Source of the DNA: Cristatella mucedo
Taxonomy: Eukaryota > Bryozoa > Phylactolaemata > Cristatellidae
Direction: 5' to 3'
DNA: 64,000 bases
NCBI GenBank assembly: GCA_009760855.2
Contig: WPIO01000039.1
Span: forward strand, 2,442,501-2,506,500
In this document: piece after piece, positions 1-12,530 of the stretch
Layout of the letters: every line of letters begins with the position of its first letter
Numbering within the stretch: the stretch's first letter is position 1
Program-made: the position numbers and the translations under genes
The notes under the pieces: model-generated
Told to the model about the DNA's origin: nothing
The model's database searches: none
Seen by the model: the letters and a program-made list of their open reading frames with translations, nothing else

Positions 1-559
1 ACTCATTAACAAAGCTCAATGTCAGCAAAGTATAGCATTATGGTCAGTGAATGATGCGAAAATAGCGCAAAAAAGACATGTGACTATCGGAAGAGAATGG
101 TGGGGTAAGCATGGGCAAGGTTTGGATAGTGAGAGATGCACATACAATTTTACGTGATTTTTAGTAAGTTTAATCTTTTAAACAATAAGTGAAGATATTA
201 GTAACAAATACTATGTCTCAGTAAAAACCTTAGCAAGAAACTAACAGAAATGTTCCCGTTAAGAACTGCCAAATGTATCCTTAATTTGTTACTGATAATG
301 TCGGTAAGTAGAATCTCGTGAAAGCGGGGTTGTCGTCCGCACTGATGACTCAAAGACTGTATAGTAAAACGCTACGGTCAATGCATCATGCCGACGTGAC
401 TAAAAGTCGTCTTTCCATACCCACTGGGTATTCGGAGAAAGTTTGCAAAACTTTGAATAATAATTTATTAATACAATGCCTAGTTAAATTAATGAAATCG
501 CTAGCTAAGTTGTAACATTCTTGCTTGACACAATATTCATAACTTGCATCCATTTCAGA

Positions 560-2000
560 TGTTACCCACTATCACAAATTTTGTCGCACACATAGTGGAC
601 TACATCGATGAGGATAATCAGCAACAGATTGCTGCAAAAGAGTGAGCGTTATGCATACCTAACAGCAAGTGTTTATTAGCCATTGCTTTAATCATAACCT
701 ACCGATTTACTTGTACTTCAAAAGTACTGCCTACGCTGTCGGTTACAGTATCCTTTTGGGATACACCATAAACGTAATTTCTGGCACTGCGTTCGGTCTG
801 GACACGAGATCTCTAAAGCAGCCCGACAACCCATTTCTGAAGGACACAAAAGAACTCCTCAATTTTGCAAATACAAAAAGTCCAAAAAGAATGACAGCTT
901 TAATGCGAACAAGTAAGTTTGGGACCAGGCAATACTTAAGTAATAATAACAACAACAAAAAATAATGCACTTGATAAAGCGCCCTCAGAGAACTCAATCT
1001 CTTTCTAGGCACTTTACATTTGCTGCAAAGAAAAACGCGATTGAATGGTGAGTAATATCATGCTCGATAAATGAATAACATGGTTAGGGGCGATAGGCAC
1101 AGGGTCAGCATGCAATTATGGTTAGTGGCAGAATGCCCAGTGTCAGCATGCATAAGCACATCAAGGACGAATCAGAGGGACCATGTAAATGCTCTCTTAA
1201 ATAGGTGTTTTTTAGTTCTTTTTAAATATGGTCAAGTCAGGGGATGCTCTGACGCAAGTCGGGAGGGAGTTCCAGGCTTTGGGAGCATGCGAACTAAATG
1301 CACGGTCTCCAAAGGATTAGAGGTTCGTACTGGGTATTTGTAGACTGTTGGATTCCGAAAAGCTGGTGGTAAGATGCTTGGCCAGATGGGGGAGTAGATC
1401 TGAAAGATAGGCTGGAGCCATAGAACAAAGGGACCTAAAAGTGAGCGACAAAACCTTGAAGTCAATCTGTTGCCTCACTGGTAGCCAATGCAGGTCGGCG
1501 AGAAGTGGTGTGATGTGGCAACTGCGACGCTCCCGAAAGACAAGCCTAGCTGAGGAGTTTGGCACCAGCTGTAATCGCGCGATAGCACATGCCGGTAGGC
1601 CAGCAAGCAGTGAGTTGCAGAAGTCAAGACGGGATGTCACAAATGCATGGACCAACTTGGACTTGGTATCCTTATCTAAACAAGCCCAAAATTTAGCAAT
1701 GTTTCGTAGCTGAAAGTAGGCAGACTTGATTGCGGAGCTGATGTGGTCATTTTGTCAGTTTAATAGCTGCATCCTTTTTAAATTGGCCGTCTAATAAGGC
1801 TAGAATCGTTCTGCTTGTTGCCTAACAAAGCCGCTTCTTTTAGTGCCAGTGCTTTCACCGAAATTGGGAGTCTTTTTTGGTAAACTGGGAAGAAGAGCTA
1901 TCGACCCAGGCTCTGTGGAGTAAATTAGACTTTGTGAGGACTGTTTTGCATGGGCGTTGCAATAGTGTTAATGTTTGTGCAAGGAATGGTCTTCCACTGC
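560..2000 (+). pseudogene. P450 pseudogene, copies of exons 5-7
   Basis: Exon 5' is at 560-642, exon 6' at 749-912 and exon 7' from about 1835. All are clearly related to 28953-29556, including the surrounding introns. Exon 7' has TAA where the intact gene has a Tyr codon (after IDPGSVE), and a LINE sits in the intron between 6' and 7'. No copies of exons 8-12 follow: the homology resumes at about 2890 with sequence that lies 3' of the intact gene. Confidence 0.75.
930..1752 (-). mobile_element. LINE family 1, 5'-truncated copy
   Basis: The minus strand encodes the end of a LINE reverse transcriptase, e.g. VTSRLDFCNSLLAGLP and PLLADLHWLPVRQQIDFK, then a 3' UTR ending in an (ATT)n-like tail at about 943-965. 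The paralogous intron at about 29330 lacks it, which gives both edges. Frames are broken. Confidence 0.8.
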
Positions 2001-4446
2001 ACGGCTTTATGACTATTTATCTCGGTTAAACTGAGATTAGCAGCATACTATATTGGTTTTGTCTTATACTGCTATGGCCACTAACTGCTCTTGAATGTAA
2101 TTCATGCGACGCAATTGAATACTTGTATGCAAGACCGCGAAATCAACGCAAAACATAGTTTAGTTACCAGACACTAAGTACGCGGTCTTCTGTCCGAAGA
2201 GAATCCCAAGAACTACAAAAGCATTGATGTAGTAATACATACTCATAATTGATCACGAGAAGTTCAGACATACTTATATGGGACTATTTCATTGGACCAC
2301 CATACGGCAGCTAGTACATTTCTTTCAAATGGGTTCCCACCTACACAGCCAACTTTACGTTAATTCGTGACGTTTATCTCAAGTTTTTGTGGCGTGGTGA
2401 ACCTAAAAATACGAGCTTATGCCTAAAAAATTATCAAAAATTTAGATTTTGCAATTGTGGACCTGGGTGTTCACTGAATTTCTTGTAAGCCCAGCCGCAA
2501 GTGTTTACTCACCTAATGAAGTCCAGCTGATGACTCCGGGGCTCTGTCGGGTATGGACTCCATCCAGCTACATGGTTCGTCCAGTGCTCGCAACTAAACT
2601 CCAGTGTCTTTCTGTCTGACTGTCTCATAAATAAGGCATTTGATGAACTTTGACAGCACGAAACTCCTATCCTTGATTACGAGTCTCTTCCCGTCGTGGT
2701 GCTTGTCGCATTAGAAGTCTTGGTTGAGTTTCTGCAAAGTATAACTGACTGGCTTCTTGTGTAGCTCGTTTTTCTCGGTTCTTTCTGCGTGATACGAACG
2801 CTTATATTCTCCTCGATTCGCTTCCTTTAGTATTCAACTAATTGCTTTGGTAGCTTGCCATTCCAGCTAAGCTAAGCTTAGTATTTCAAGGTGGATAGCT
2901 CAAAAGATAAAGACAATATCCCCTACCAAGTGAGCCCAGGCCACACACCTCTTATCCCTGATGCTGCAAAGTGTCTTGTTTTGTTGTTCTGAATGAGATT
3001 TTTTTGCTGCCAATATGTAACCCACAGTCGAATATGCCTTCTTTCAGCTCGTTACAATTTCAAAGATTCTGGCATGCTTCGCTTATAATTCAATTAATTC
3101 GCGTGCATAAGTTTCCTTGTTACTGCACTTACTTAAATCATTGATGAAACACATTATTCTATGCCAGCCGGATTATTCAAGGATTGAAATAATTCTCCAC
3201 CCCTGAGTTATAATGATTAACAACAGTATTGTCAAAATTGGTTTTTAGCCTGAATAAAAAGCCTAACTAGTGCAATATTGATTTCTTATGCCATGGTCAT
3301 AGGAAATTAGTACACTTTAACTGTTGCTGATCCAGGGCATACCTCATGAGTCTCAAATAAACTAATTTCGCAATGGACAAATCTTCCTGGCATTCAGATT
3401 ATAGTTGATGATCTTTCATTCTGCCGTTCCCTACTGCATTTAAATAGTTGCGTGGCAGTGATACTGCATCTTAATACTTACATCAATACATCCTAGTGCT
3501 ACGTCAACGGGTATTTTTGTTGACACACTATGGCCGAAGCACAGCTTTTGCTGTGGTTTTTACGCAAATTTACTGGTAGCCCACGAAGTGGAACGAGCTA
3601 TGCAGGGATTGCTGAGAAATAGGAACAGTAGCCTGCTGGAGTAGCTAACAGAGATGAACGTAATACAGTTAACTTAAATCTTGTCCAGCAATATGCTATG
3701 ACTGATCCTCAGGCGTGCATTGTCCATAAATAAGTCTCCCTGTTTTAAGGTTGCGAAACCCGATATAATGATTAAGATTATTCAATTTTGCATGAGTACC
3801 TAGAAATGCTAACTGGGGAAACTTCAGTTGTTTGACAGAATCACATCGACTGGTGATGCAACGAATAAGGCGACCGTTCTTCATGCGCCTGGTATATCCG
3901 ATATGCAGCAAGTGACAGTTGTAACTTACTTCTGGAGCTCTGACGTCTAAACTGGTGCTTAGGTGGACTGCTTCTCTAGTGCTGGTGAAGCAGCTTTGTT
4001 TATCTTAGACCTTGCTAGAGACGGTATCTGTACTACAAGTATCTGAACTGGGGTAAGCTATTCTTAATTGCCCGATGAGGATCTATGTTGCTGGGATTAT
4101 TTGCATAGCACCCGTGTGGCTGTGAACGGTACGCCATGCTTTATAATGAGGAAAATTACTGCTTGTCTATCGTGCGAGTGCTAGATTTCCGTACCTTTTT
4201 CTGGCACTTTTATCTGCCCTGGAATGCTCCTCATTGTGAGTTTCATAATATCTGCATAGCTTCTTTTACAATAATTCCATTTAACTAGAAACTTGTAGAA
4301 TAATGACCTCCGATATTATTTTTACGCGACATGAAAGCCAAAGCCGTGAACTATTCCATGCTTGTAGCCATGTAGCAGTAGCACAACGTGTCACTTGGTA
4401 CGGCGCTTAAAATTCAGTTGGAGTACCGTGAAAGAATCGGTGAGTG

Positions 4447-4839
4447 TGTGAAGAAACACGACTCTTGCAGCCTTCGAGCACTGGGCGGAATCCTTTCTAG
4501 GGCTCTCTCAGTGTGCCTAAGCAGCCGCAAGCTAACGACCGGTGGAAGGGCAGACGATGACTCGGCAGTCCTGCCCAGATCCATGCATTGGCGGCATCTG
4601 TGGCGACATCAATTTACCACAAACTGCTGCCAGCTGTCGGGCGGGTTCGGAACGAGCAATGGCCCGACAGTGGGAAAAACAATGCAATGCATGGAATGCA
4701 AGGGCTGCCGAAGGAGTACAACGGGAGGGGGGGCTAGGTTGGCATAGCTTGAAATAAAGGTTTAGGTGTTGGAGTCAGCAGACTTATTGCTCGGTCGCGC
4801 TACCTAGCCTGACGACAGGTCGTGCTGAGGGCTGTCACA
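4447..4839 (+). repeat. 5' LTR
   Basis: 393 bases, TG...CA ends, with a poly(A)-type AATAAA at about 4753. It is about 40 bases shorter than the 3' LTR because of one indel near 4730, and otherwise clearly collinear with it. Confidence 0.88.
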
Positions 4840-5041
4840 TTTTGTGGCTCAGCAGTGAGATCTAGGACGGTCTCTCCACCGGGATCTAAGTGAGTATAAG
4901 CTTGGTAAGAGCTGTGCACGCCAACGCGCTTTGGTTTCAGTTACCAGAGAATGGCAAAACGCGACGATTATGATGAAAGAGAATCCGAGAAGCCCGTGGG
5001 AGATAATTCTTCTGTGGAGCTTTAAGCGTGAGCAGCAACTG

Positions 5042-5590
5042 ATGGAGGAACGTAAACAAAGGGATGCGCATGAGCAACGAGAACGCGATTAACGAGAGGA
5101 GCGGGAGCAGCAACGGGAGGACGAGAAGCGACGGCAACGAGAGGGGCGGGAGCAGCAACGGGAGGACGAGAAGCGACGGCAACGAGAGGAGCGGGAGCAG
5201 CAACGGGAGGACGAGAAGCGACGGCAACGAGAGGAGCGGGAGCAGCAACGGGAGGACGAGAAGCGACGGCAACGAGAGGAGCGGGAGCAGCTATGGGAGG
5301 ACGAGAAGCGACGGCAACGAGAGGGGCGGGAGCAGCAACGGGAGGACGAGAAGCGATGGCAACGAGAGGAGCGGGAGCGGAGACAAGAAAAGTTGGAACA
5401 ATTTCTTCGGACATAGCTATTGCTGACATTGCCGAGCAAGGCCGAGCTTGAGGAGCAGCATGTCGAGCTTGAGGAGCAGGAGGTGGCCCAGCCATTCCAG
5501 TTAAGAGCCGAGCCAGCCGTAGTGGAGGAGGTCTTGAACCCCGAGCTGCTTTTTGGGGCTCAATTCGAGAAGGACCTCTTCAGAGCGGGC
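5042..5590 (+). pseudogene. Charged coiled-coil (Gag-like?) ORF with 15-residue repeats
   Basis: Frame from ATG 5042. It encodes about six tandem copies of a 45-base unit (EEREQQREDEKRRQR), a highly charged alpha-helical or coiled-coil stretch, then Glu-rich sequence to about 5600. In-frame stops at 5090 and 5414 break it. The position after the primer binding site suggests a Gag-like protein, but there is no recognisable capsid or zinc knuckle. Confidence 0.5.
5094..5380 (+). repeat. 45-base minisatellite in the LTR element
   Basis: GCGGGAGCAG recurs at 5101, 5146, 5191, 5236, 5281 and 5326, with a variant at 5371: a strict 45-base period, a multiple of three that keeps the coding frame. 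Confidence 0.9.
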
Positions 5591-5659
5591 GCGAGCTGAG
5601 GAGACTTGCACGCCGGAAGAGACGGGAACGCAGGCGGAACCATCAGACTGAGCTGGAGA

Positions 5660-5945
5660 CTCGACCGGCAGGGGAGACAGCCAAGTCTGTTGTCGGGCTT
5701 AGCCAGGAGCAATTAGCCAAGCTCCAGGAGAGTCGGACCCCACAGTAGACCGGGTCCGAAGGCTGGTCAGAAATAGCCAGGAACCGAACAAGCATGACTG
5801 CGTGATTGATGGGGACCTGGTCTATAGGAGATGGACAGCACGGGTTATTCCACAGTCAGCAAACCAGCTAATTCTGCCGAGTGCCTGTCGTAGCAGAGTG
5901 ATGAGGCTGGCTCACTCTGTTCCACAAGTTTAGAGGGTAACCGAT
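5660..5945 (+). pseudogene. gypsy Pol fragment (connection and integrase zinc-finger region)
   Basis: Translated pieces read DPTVDRVRRLVRNSQEP, then GDLVYRRWTARVIP, then LILPSACRSRVMRLAHSVPQ. This resembles the stretch before and around the H-H-C-C zinc finger of Ty3/gypsy integrases (L-Y-R-R-W and V-L-R-L-A-H-S). The frame is interrupted, and nothing of the DDE core follows, so the element has a large internal deletion. Confidence 0.6.
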
Positions 5946-6059
5946 CAACCTGCCTGGTCATGGGACACTGCAGTGACGTAGCAGCTGCTTGTCACAAGAG
6001 GCCGGCTCCAACTTGCAGTATCAGACCACAGGTCTGTTGCCCGACGAGGAGGAGAGAGA

Positions 6060-6493
6060 TGTGAACGAACACGACTCTTGCAGCCTGCAAGCACTGGGCT
6101 GAGACCTTGCGAGGGCTCTCTCAGTGTGCCCAAGAAGCCGAAAGCTCACCACTGGTGGAAGGGCAGACGATGACTCGGCAGTCCTGCCCAAATCCATGCA
6201 TTGGCTGCATGTGTGGGGACATCAATCTACCACAAACCGCAGCAAGCTCTCAGGCAGGGTAGGAACGAACAGCGGCCCGACTGTGCGAAAAACAATGCAT
6301 GGAATGTAAGGGCTGCCGAAGTTGTACAACCAGAGGGGAGGGCGAGATCCCTTGACGCCGGCAGCTGTCTAGTGTGTATAGACTGGGCTTGGCCGGCGTA
6401 GCTTGAAATAAAGGTTTTGGTGTTGGAGCCAGCAGCCTTGTTGCTCGGTCGCGCTACCCAGCCCGACGACAGGTCGGGCGGTGGGCTGTCACA
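6060..6493 (+). repeat. 3' LTR
   Basis: 434 bases, collinear with 4447-4839 and preceded by a purine tract. It carries AATAAA at about 6409. The LTR pair differs at many positions, so the insertion is not recent. Confidence 0.88.
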
Positions 6494-7933
6494 GAGTGTC
6501 AGATTCTCGATGCCTGCCACCATCTGTAATCGTCGAGTAGACATATAATTCTCCGTGATATGGATATAGTCTTTTCCACTAAATATATCTAATTTTAGGG
6601 ATGCAAGTTTATAGATTTCTGACCACCAGCTCCTCACTAAAACAGGTTTCTCTGCATATAATTATATACACTTGAACCTAGCGTCTGCAACGTGACAAAC
6701 AGCAAAACCAGAGAACTTGGATGTATCAGTAGTAGGATCACAGCAGCAAAGGTTTTGGGAAACAATAGCTACTTTAGATTTATCTTAGGCACAAGTAAGT
6801 GTAAAGTCACACTTTTACCGAAGGGATGCATAAATTATTCCATAGTAAATATAGTCAAAAGTTTCGCCGGCTCTTTGAATTTATTTTTAGGCATGCTATT
6901 AAACAATAAAAAAAGAACCGATTGTAATAAGTTACAGTGATTGGTTTCGCTACCTCGTTAGAATCTCGAATAATCAACTTGGAAGGACATGACGATAATC
7001 TGTTCATGGCTTTTGTATTAGCAGTGTTAGAGCATCACTTGGGCCTAGAGGCAAATATGCTCACCTGTAATGACCGAGCTCAAGGTGAATGTATTTGATG
7101 ACCGAGGTCGTAGGGTTGAGCACTGTGGCGTATGTGAAGCCTTTGAAAAGACATTAAGCTCTATTATGGTGCTACGCAAAGGAGATTATATATTTTTATA
7201 TTGTTCTTAACTACCAGTAGCTATTATAGCAACGACTTAAGTTGGCATTAGTCCCCTTAACACTCGACTCTTCTGAAATTCAGGTCACAGGAGATTTGTA
7301 CGGCTGGAGATATACGACCCCATGTAGGTTCAGACCTGTCTCGAGAGATGCCTGAAATATGTGAAAACTCGAAAACGATAGCGAAGCACAGCTCAATTTG
7401 GGCAAGCCTGCATGCACAAAATATTGCTACTGCGACACATCGTGTTCATTACTACCTAGCCTCGCATTGCTCATGTTGTCACCCTTTCATCCAGCTGTGC
7501 ATAGTTCGGGGATAGCCGGTATCACTCAGGCATTCAGTGGATCGTGCGAAAAGCATAAGCCCCTTTAAAAGCATTGGAAGCGAATGGAACGAGTACGTTA
7601 CTACGAATTTAACGAAGTCTTGTACGTTAGCTTTGCTGCTGTGCTGCATCGGAAAACGTTGGTCAGTCGAAGCAGAGCGATAGTTAAATAGTGATACTAA
7701 CGGATGTAGCCGTTTCCATGGGAGGAAATAACTTGGCTGTATATACTGTTACTAATGTTGCCAGACCAAGCGAACGCACATCACATACCCGTGAACCTTG
7801 GAATCACGGAGAGTACATTTTTGGTACAATGCCAACACTCAGATGTGCCGACAGTAGCCGAACACGGTAGCAATGAAGAATTTTCTTAGCCTAATTCTAT
7901 CTATCCGATGAACGTGATTCGCTTAAAATTAAG

Positions 7934-9250
7934 GATAATAATAATAATAATAAACACTTGATAAAGTGCCCTCAGAGAGCTCAATCTCTTTCTAGGCGCT
8001 TTACATGTGTTGCAAAGGAAAGCCCGATTGAATGGTGAGTAATATCGTGCTTAATAAACAACATGAATAACATGGTTAGGGGTGACATGCTCACGGTCAA
8101 CATGCAAACATGTTTAGTGGCAGCATGCACAGTGTCAGCATGCACATCAAGGACCAATCACAGGGACCCACTAAATGCTATCCTAAATAGGTGTGTTTTT
8201 AAGTTCTTTTTAAACGTGGTCAAGTCAGGGGATGTTCTGACGGAAGTCGGTAGGGAGCTCCAGGCTTTGGGAACATACGAACTAAATGCACGGTCTCCCA
8301 AGGATTTGAGGTTTATACGAGGTATCGGTAGACTGTTGGATTCCGAAAAGTGGGTGGTACGATGCTTTGCCTGGTGGGGGAATCGATCTGAGAGATAGGC
8401 TGGAGCCAAAGAATGAAGTGACCTAAAAGTAAGCAACAAAACCTTGAAGTCGATCCGTTGCTTGACTGGTCGCCAGTGCAGGTCGGCGAGAAGTGGCGAG
8501 ATATGGCAACTGCGACGCTCACAACAGACAAGCCTAGCTGTGGAGTATTGGACCAGCTGTAATCGCCCGATTGCACATGCCAGTAGGCCAGCATGCAGTG
8601 ATAACAGAAGTCAAGACGAGATGTCACAAATACATGGACCCACTTGGACGTGGTATCCTCATCTAAGCAAGCCCGCATTTTAGTAGTGTTACGTAGCTGA
8701 AAGTAGGCAGACTTGACTGTGGAGCTGATGCGGTCGTCTAACGAGAGGTCACTTTGGAACATGACTCTTAGATTGAGAGCGGATTCAACAGGAGATATGC
8801 TGGTACATCCTATTTTGAGCGGCAGCCTTTCCAATTTCTGTGTCACACTGGTTTTGCCCATATCTAGTAAGTTAAATCACCGTTTAGCTTTAGAAAATGT
8901 GCTGCCATCTATGTGTGGATGTCATCAATACATGCAGCCAATGAATTGAGAGAATGGATGTGCTCGAAGGCTGGAAGGGATGCAAGCAAAGGTACAACCG
9001 TGTGTCATCCGCATAGAAGTGAAAGCATAGATTGTGCTTGGCAATCACATCACCAAGAGCGAGAATATAAACCGTGAAAAGAACCGGACCTAGCACGGAG
9101 CCCTGAGGTACTGTATATTTCAGAGGCTCCTCCGAGGATCTTCGTCCATTCACGACAATACTCTGGAGTCTCCCACTGAGATAGGGCCTGAACCATTGAA
9201 AAGCAGTGCCACTGACGCCCAGGCGAGATTAGAGGCACTCTAGAAGAACT
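7934..9250 (-). mobile_element. LINE family 1, longest copy with RT motifs
   Basis: The minus strand carries RT remnants: TVPQGSVLGPVLFTVYILAL and FHFYADDTRLY (the catalytic Y-A-D-D box), then the thumb-like end RLDFCYH and the conserved tail FSSYVPKAWSSLPTSVRTSP. The 3' end at the left is an (ATT)n run. Several frameshifts make it inactive. The style of the RT tail fits the CR1/L2/Rex group; no closer assignment is made. Confidence 0.8.
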
Positions 9251-11079
9251 AAGAGCCCTACGAAGCAAGCTTTTTCAAGCTTATCGTTGATCAAGACAAA
9301 TCCAGGGTACCTCATTCACATGCGTGCGATTCAGAAGAACTCTTGAAGGTATCGCGAGCAAATGCTGTGTGCTAGATAAAATTTCTCGTTAAATATTAAT
9401 TTAAATGTGAAATATAGGTATTCTATTTATTGGTTTTTTTGTAGATATATTAAGCTGGGGCAGTCTAGAAGAGACAGCCGTGAGGTTTTGCTATCTCAAA
9501 CATTTTATGCAAACTGACCAACTATTAAAGCAGCTGTTGATACTGAAAAGGTAGCCATTTCCATTGCCGAGATTTATTCCCTTGAAAATTCCACTTCTTC
9601 AATGATGAATGCATATATTTCTACGCCACCGCCCCAATAACACACTGGTCAAAGTTCCCCACTCCCACACCTCCTAAGAGGGGTCAGCCATCTTTATAAG
9701 ATAACAGTAATTCGCACAGCACGAAGTTGTTACAGATCTAGATTCCAATTTTTTAGACGTGGTTACAAGGCGAAAGCAATAACTCATAAACTAGAAATAC
9801 TCAAACGCTCTGATGTTTTAATCGGGTCTGACCAGGTGCTATGCACTGCTTTTTTGTTTACAGATGAGGGGGCAATCGGCATGAAATCTGAAAAGGAACG
9901 GAGCAGAGAAAGCGTTTCAACCTTTTTATGGAGATCCTCATTCTACAAGATTTAATACGCTTCAGCAACAAACAACGATGTGACATGTTTATTCTTGGCT
10001 ATAAAAGACTTGAAACCAGATTAAATTCAGCGAATTCATAGACAGTTCATCGAGGAGCCTCAAAGCCGAACTAACTAGCCAATATCACGATTTTGCTGAG
10101 CGCTTTGATTGTGGCGACTACACCTTGGAGGTCATTGGAGACTTCAAAACGATGTCACTTCTGGTGGGCCATTGAGGTTTCCCGATGTTTATTTGTTTCT
10201 CTTTTGACGGGACAGTTGGAAAACTAAGGACCACTCTTGAAAAATGAAACGATGACAGATAGCTGAGATGTCTTAAGGGAAGAGCAGCATTAAGTTGGAG
10301 CTGCATTTAGACCCTGGGAAGCTGCTGATGCTTTCACTGCACATTAAGGTGGGGCCTCATCGAGCCATCTGCTAAGACTCTAAATGGTCACTCAGCCGTT
10401 TCAAGTATCGCCAATTTTTTCGCTAGCTTTGATACTGTTCGAAGAAGACGTCTTCACCTGCCGACAAATTGGGTTGACCTAAGAGTTCCTTGAACTCACC
10501 GAAAAGCTTAACAGAATTGAGACAGTGGCTGGGAACGTTTTTGTTGCAACTGAAAACGGTTTTGTCTGCAATAACGAGGCTTACGAATATGAGCTGCAGC
10601 GTCTGGCTCCTTGAAAGAACCGTGCCAAAACTGTATGCAGCTTGTCCCTTAAATTCAACATACTTGATGACAACGTTGAAAATTTAGTCAAAGGGAATGT
10701 GTGAGCATACTTAAATAAACAGGGCGGGTGTATTTAACAGAACATGCTGGACTTTGAAAGTAGCTGCCAAGGTCAGTATGATAAAAATGGTAGAAGACAA
10801 AGTTGGAAGACTTTTTGCACTAAAGTGATTGGGGATTATTGCTGCAAATTTGCAAGTTCGCTTGTCCATAAACACTTTTGGCGAATAATGTGTGTAAGTT
10901 TTCTTCATAAACATGTAATAATTTTAATTTGTTTATTTTGTTAATCAAGTTGAACCAAAGGAAGAGAAAATTTTGGAGCAATAATCCTAGATCTTGCTGT
11001 GTGTGCACCTGTATGCACTAGCTGATCGGATCCGGTTGCCAATCCTTAAGCATGGCATGGCTGCTTCTGCTTTTCAGCC

Positions 11080-11390
11080 TAATTAAGGAACAATCGCCTG
11101 GTTCCAAGGAGATTCAATGGTTTCCATAGTGTTCGAGTAGCTGGAAAGAGTGATTACAATAACAGTTTCGTAATAGAGAAGGCTGTGGCAGACTGACAGA
11201 GCAGCGGATGGTATTATTTCATACGATGCAATCCAACGTTTTTTGCAGCTGCATGCGAATAGAAGGTGTAGCTACTCAGCAGCACCTCGTTCTCTGGATC
11301 GTAGCCCGATGGAGGGCCGGATTTTAGTGCCTTGGCCCCATGGAGCATCCTTTCGGGTGAGGCAGTCATTCTGCTCTACGTGTATATCTT
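11080..11390 (+). pseudogene. P450 promoter and exon 1, broken copy
   Basis: This matches the 13535-13830 region from the upstream sequence (CAATCGCCTGGTTCC) through the anchor exon. The ATG at about 11312 is kept, but a missing base just after ATGGAGGGCC moves the exon out of frame, and the donor is altered (GTGTATA). Similarity continues about 500 bases into intron 1. Confidence 0.65.
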
Positions 11391-12012
11391 TCGACCGCTG
11401 GCATTGACATTTGACTGTTAGCAAGCTACCAATTGATTCTTCCGGGCGGTTGCTGAAGGGGTGGCTTGTCTAGCTGTGTAAGCTTCTTAAAGATTGCCGG
11501 GCGGCTGCTCCAGTCTCCACGATTTCCAGAAGGTTCGTTGACTGGGCCTAAATGCGAAAACTTTGACAAGCTCAAGCTCTGCTGTTCAGAGCCATCTATA
11601 TATCAAATTTTGAACTTACCAGATTATTCCCAAACAGCTTCTAACTAAAAGTTTAATATATCCTATATATAGATATGGCTTATCTACCGCCTGTTAATGC
11701 CCGATTTGAATGTAATTTAGGTAAACAAATTAATTTCAAATACTTCTTTAACTTTGCTTGCAGCATGGTGCGTAAGATATGGCAAAATACGGAGGCAGAG
11801 TCTAGAAATGTATGCTCAGTGGCACGCAGAAATACTGTAGCGTCCGAGTTATACTGTTAGCAACTAGTAGTTGCCAGGTAAGGTCAAGTTGGGGGGGGCA
11901 GCTCCATTCACACGTGAGCACTGTAGTCCGGTCACCGTTGCACACGGCATGGGACGCCAGCCGATGACCAACACGACCTGTTTATTTCACTAGCCAAAGA
12001 GTCGCTCACTTT

Positions 12013-12530
12013 TTGTCGCTCACTTTTAGGTCTCTTCATTCTATGGCTCCAGCCTATCTTTCAGATACACTACCCCATCAGGCAAAGCATCGTACCACTC
12101 GCTTTTCGGAATCCAACAGTCTAGAAATACCTCGTACAAACCTTAAATCCTTTGGAGACCGTGCATTTAGCTCATATGCTCCCACAGCCTGGAACTCCCT
12201 CCCGACCTGCATCAGAACATCCCCTGACCTGACCACATTTAAAAGACACTTAAAAACATACCTATTTAGGACAGCATTTAGTGGGTCCTTGTGATTCGTC
12301 CTCGATGTGCTTATGCGTGCTGACACTGTTCATGCTGCCACTAACCACATTTGCATGCTGACCCAGTGCATGTAACCCCTAACCATGTTATTCATTTTGT
12401 TTGTTTTTCAAGCATGATTTTACTTACTATTCTATTGCGTATCACTTTGCAGCAAATGTAAAGCGCCTAGAAAGAGATTAAGTTCTCTGAGGGCGCTTTA
12501 TCAAGTGCAATATTATTATTATTATTATTA
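12013..12530 (+). mobile_element. LINE family 1, 3' fragment
   Basis: 93 open codons (FRSLHSMAPAYLSDTLPHQA to the end of the RT ORF, stop at 12294), then the 3' UTR and an (ATT)n tail at 12510-12530. The short open frame suggests a relatively recent insertion. Confidence 0.8.

Larger units (their letters stand above)
100..2875 (+). repeat. Segmental duplication A, first copy
   Basis: Collinear with about 28470-30905, covering P450 exons 5-7 and the following intron. The match is visible in exons and introns (for example the CTGTATAGTAAAAC block at 357 and 28752). The copies differ by a LINE at 930-1752 here and a 130-base insert at 30119 there. Confidence 0.75.
4447..6493 (+). mobile_element. 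Short gypsy-type LTR retrotransposon, non-autonomous
   Basis: Two direct LTRs (4447-4839 and 6060-6493) start with TGTGA and end with TCACA. The element is flanked by the 5-base target duplication GAGTG (4442-4446 and 6494-6498). A putative primer binding site TGGCTCAGCAGTGAG follows the left LTR (4845-4859), and the purine tract GACGAGGAGGAGAGAGA (6043-6059) directly precedes the right LTR. The paralogous locus near 48822 has the empty site with one GAGTG. The internal 1.2 kb has a charged repeat ORF and a scrap of Pol; no protease, RT or RNase H is seen. Confidence 0.9.
2890..11010 (+). repeat. Segmental duplication B, first copy
   Basis: Collinear with about 43500-51100. Shared blocks include GATAGCTCAAAAGATAAAGA at 2893, the TTAATTGCCCGATGAGGATC block at 4062 and 48294, and GGGTCTGACCAGGT at 9825 and 49989. 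I see no convincing gene in it. This copy is interrupted by the LTR element (4447-6493), a LINE (7934-9250) and extra sequence to about 9810. Confidence 0.75.

Noticed and set aside
5022-5495. Long minus-strand ORF with Ala/Pro/Val repeats
   Set aside because: It is the antisense reading of the 45-base minisatellite inside the LTR element; the repeat keeps all frames open.
10490-10687. Small plus-strand ORF in duplication B as a gene
   Set aside because: The frame is not kept in the paralogous sequence at about 50640-50800.
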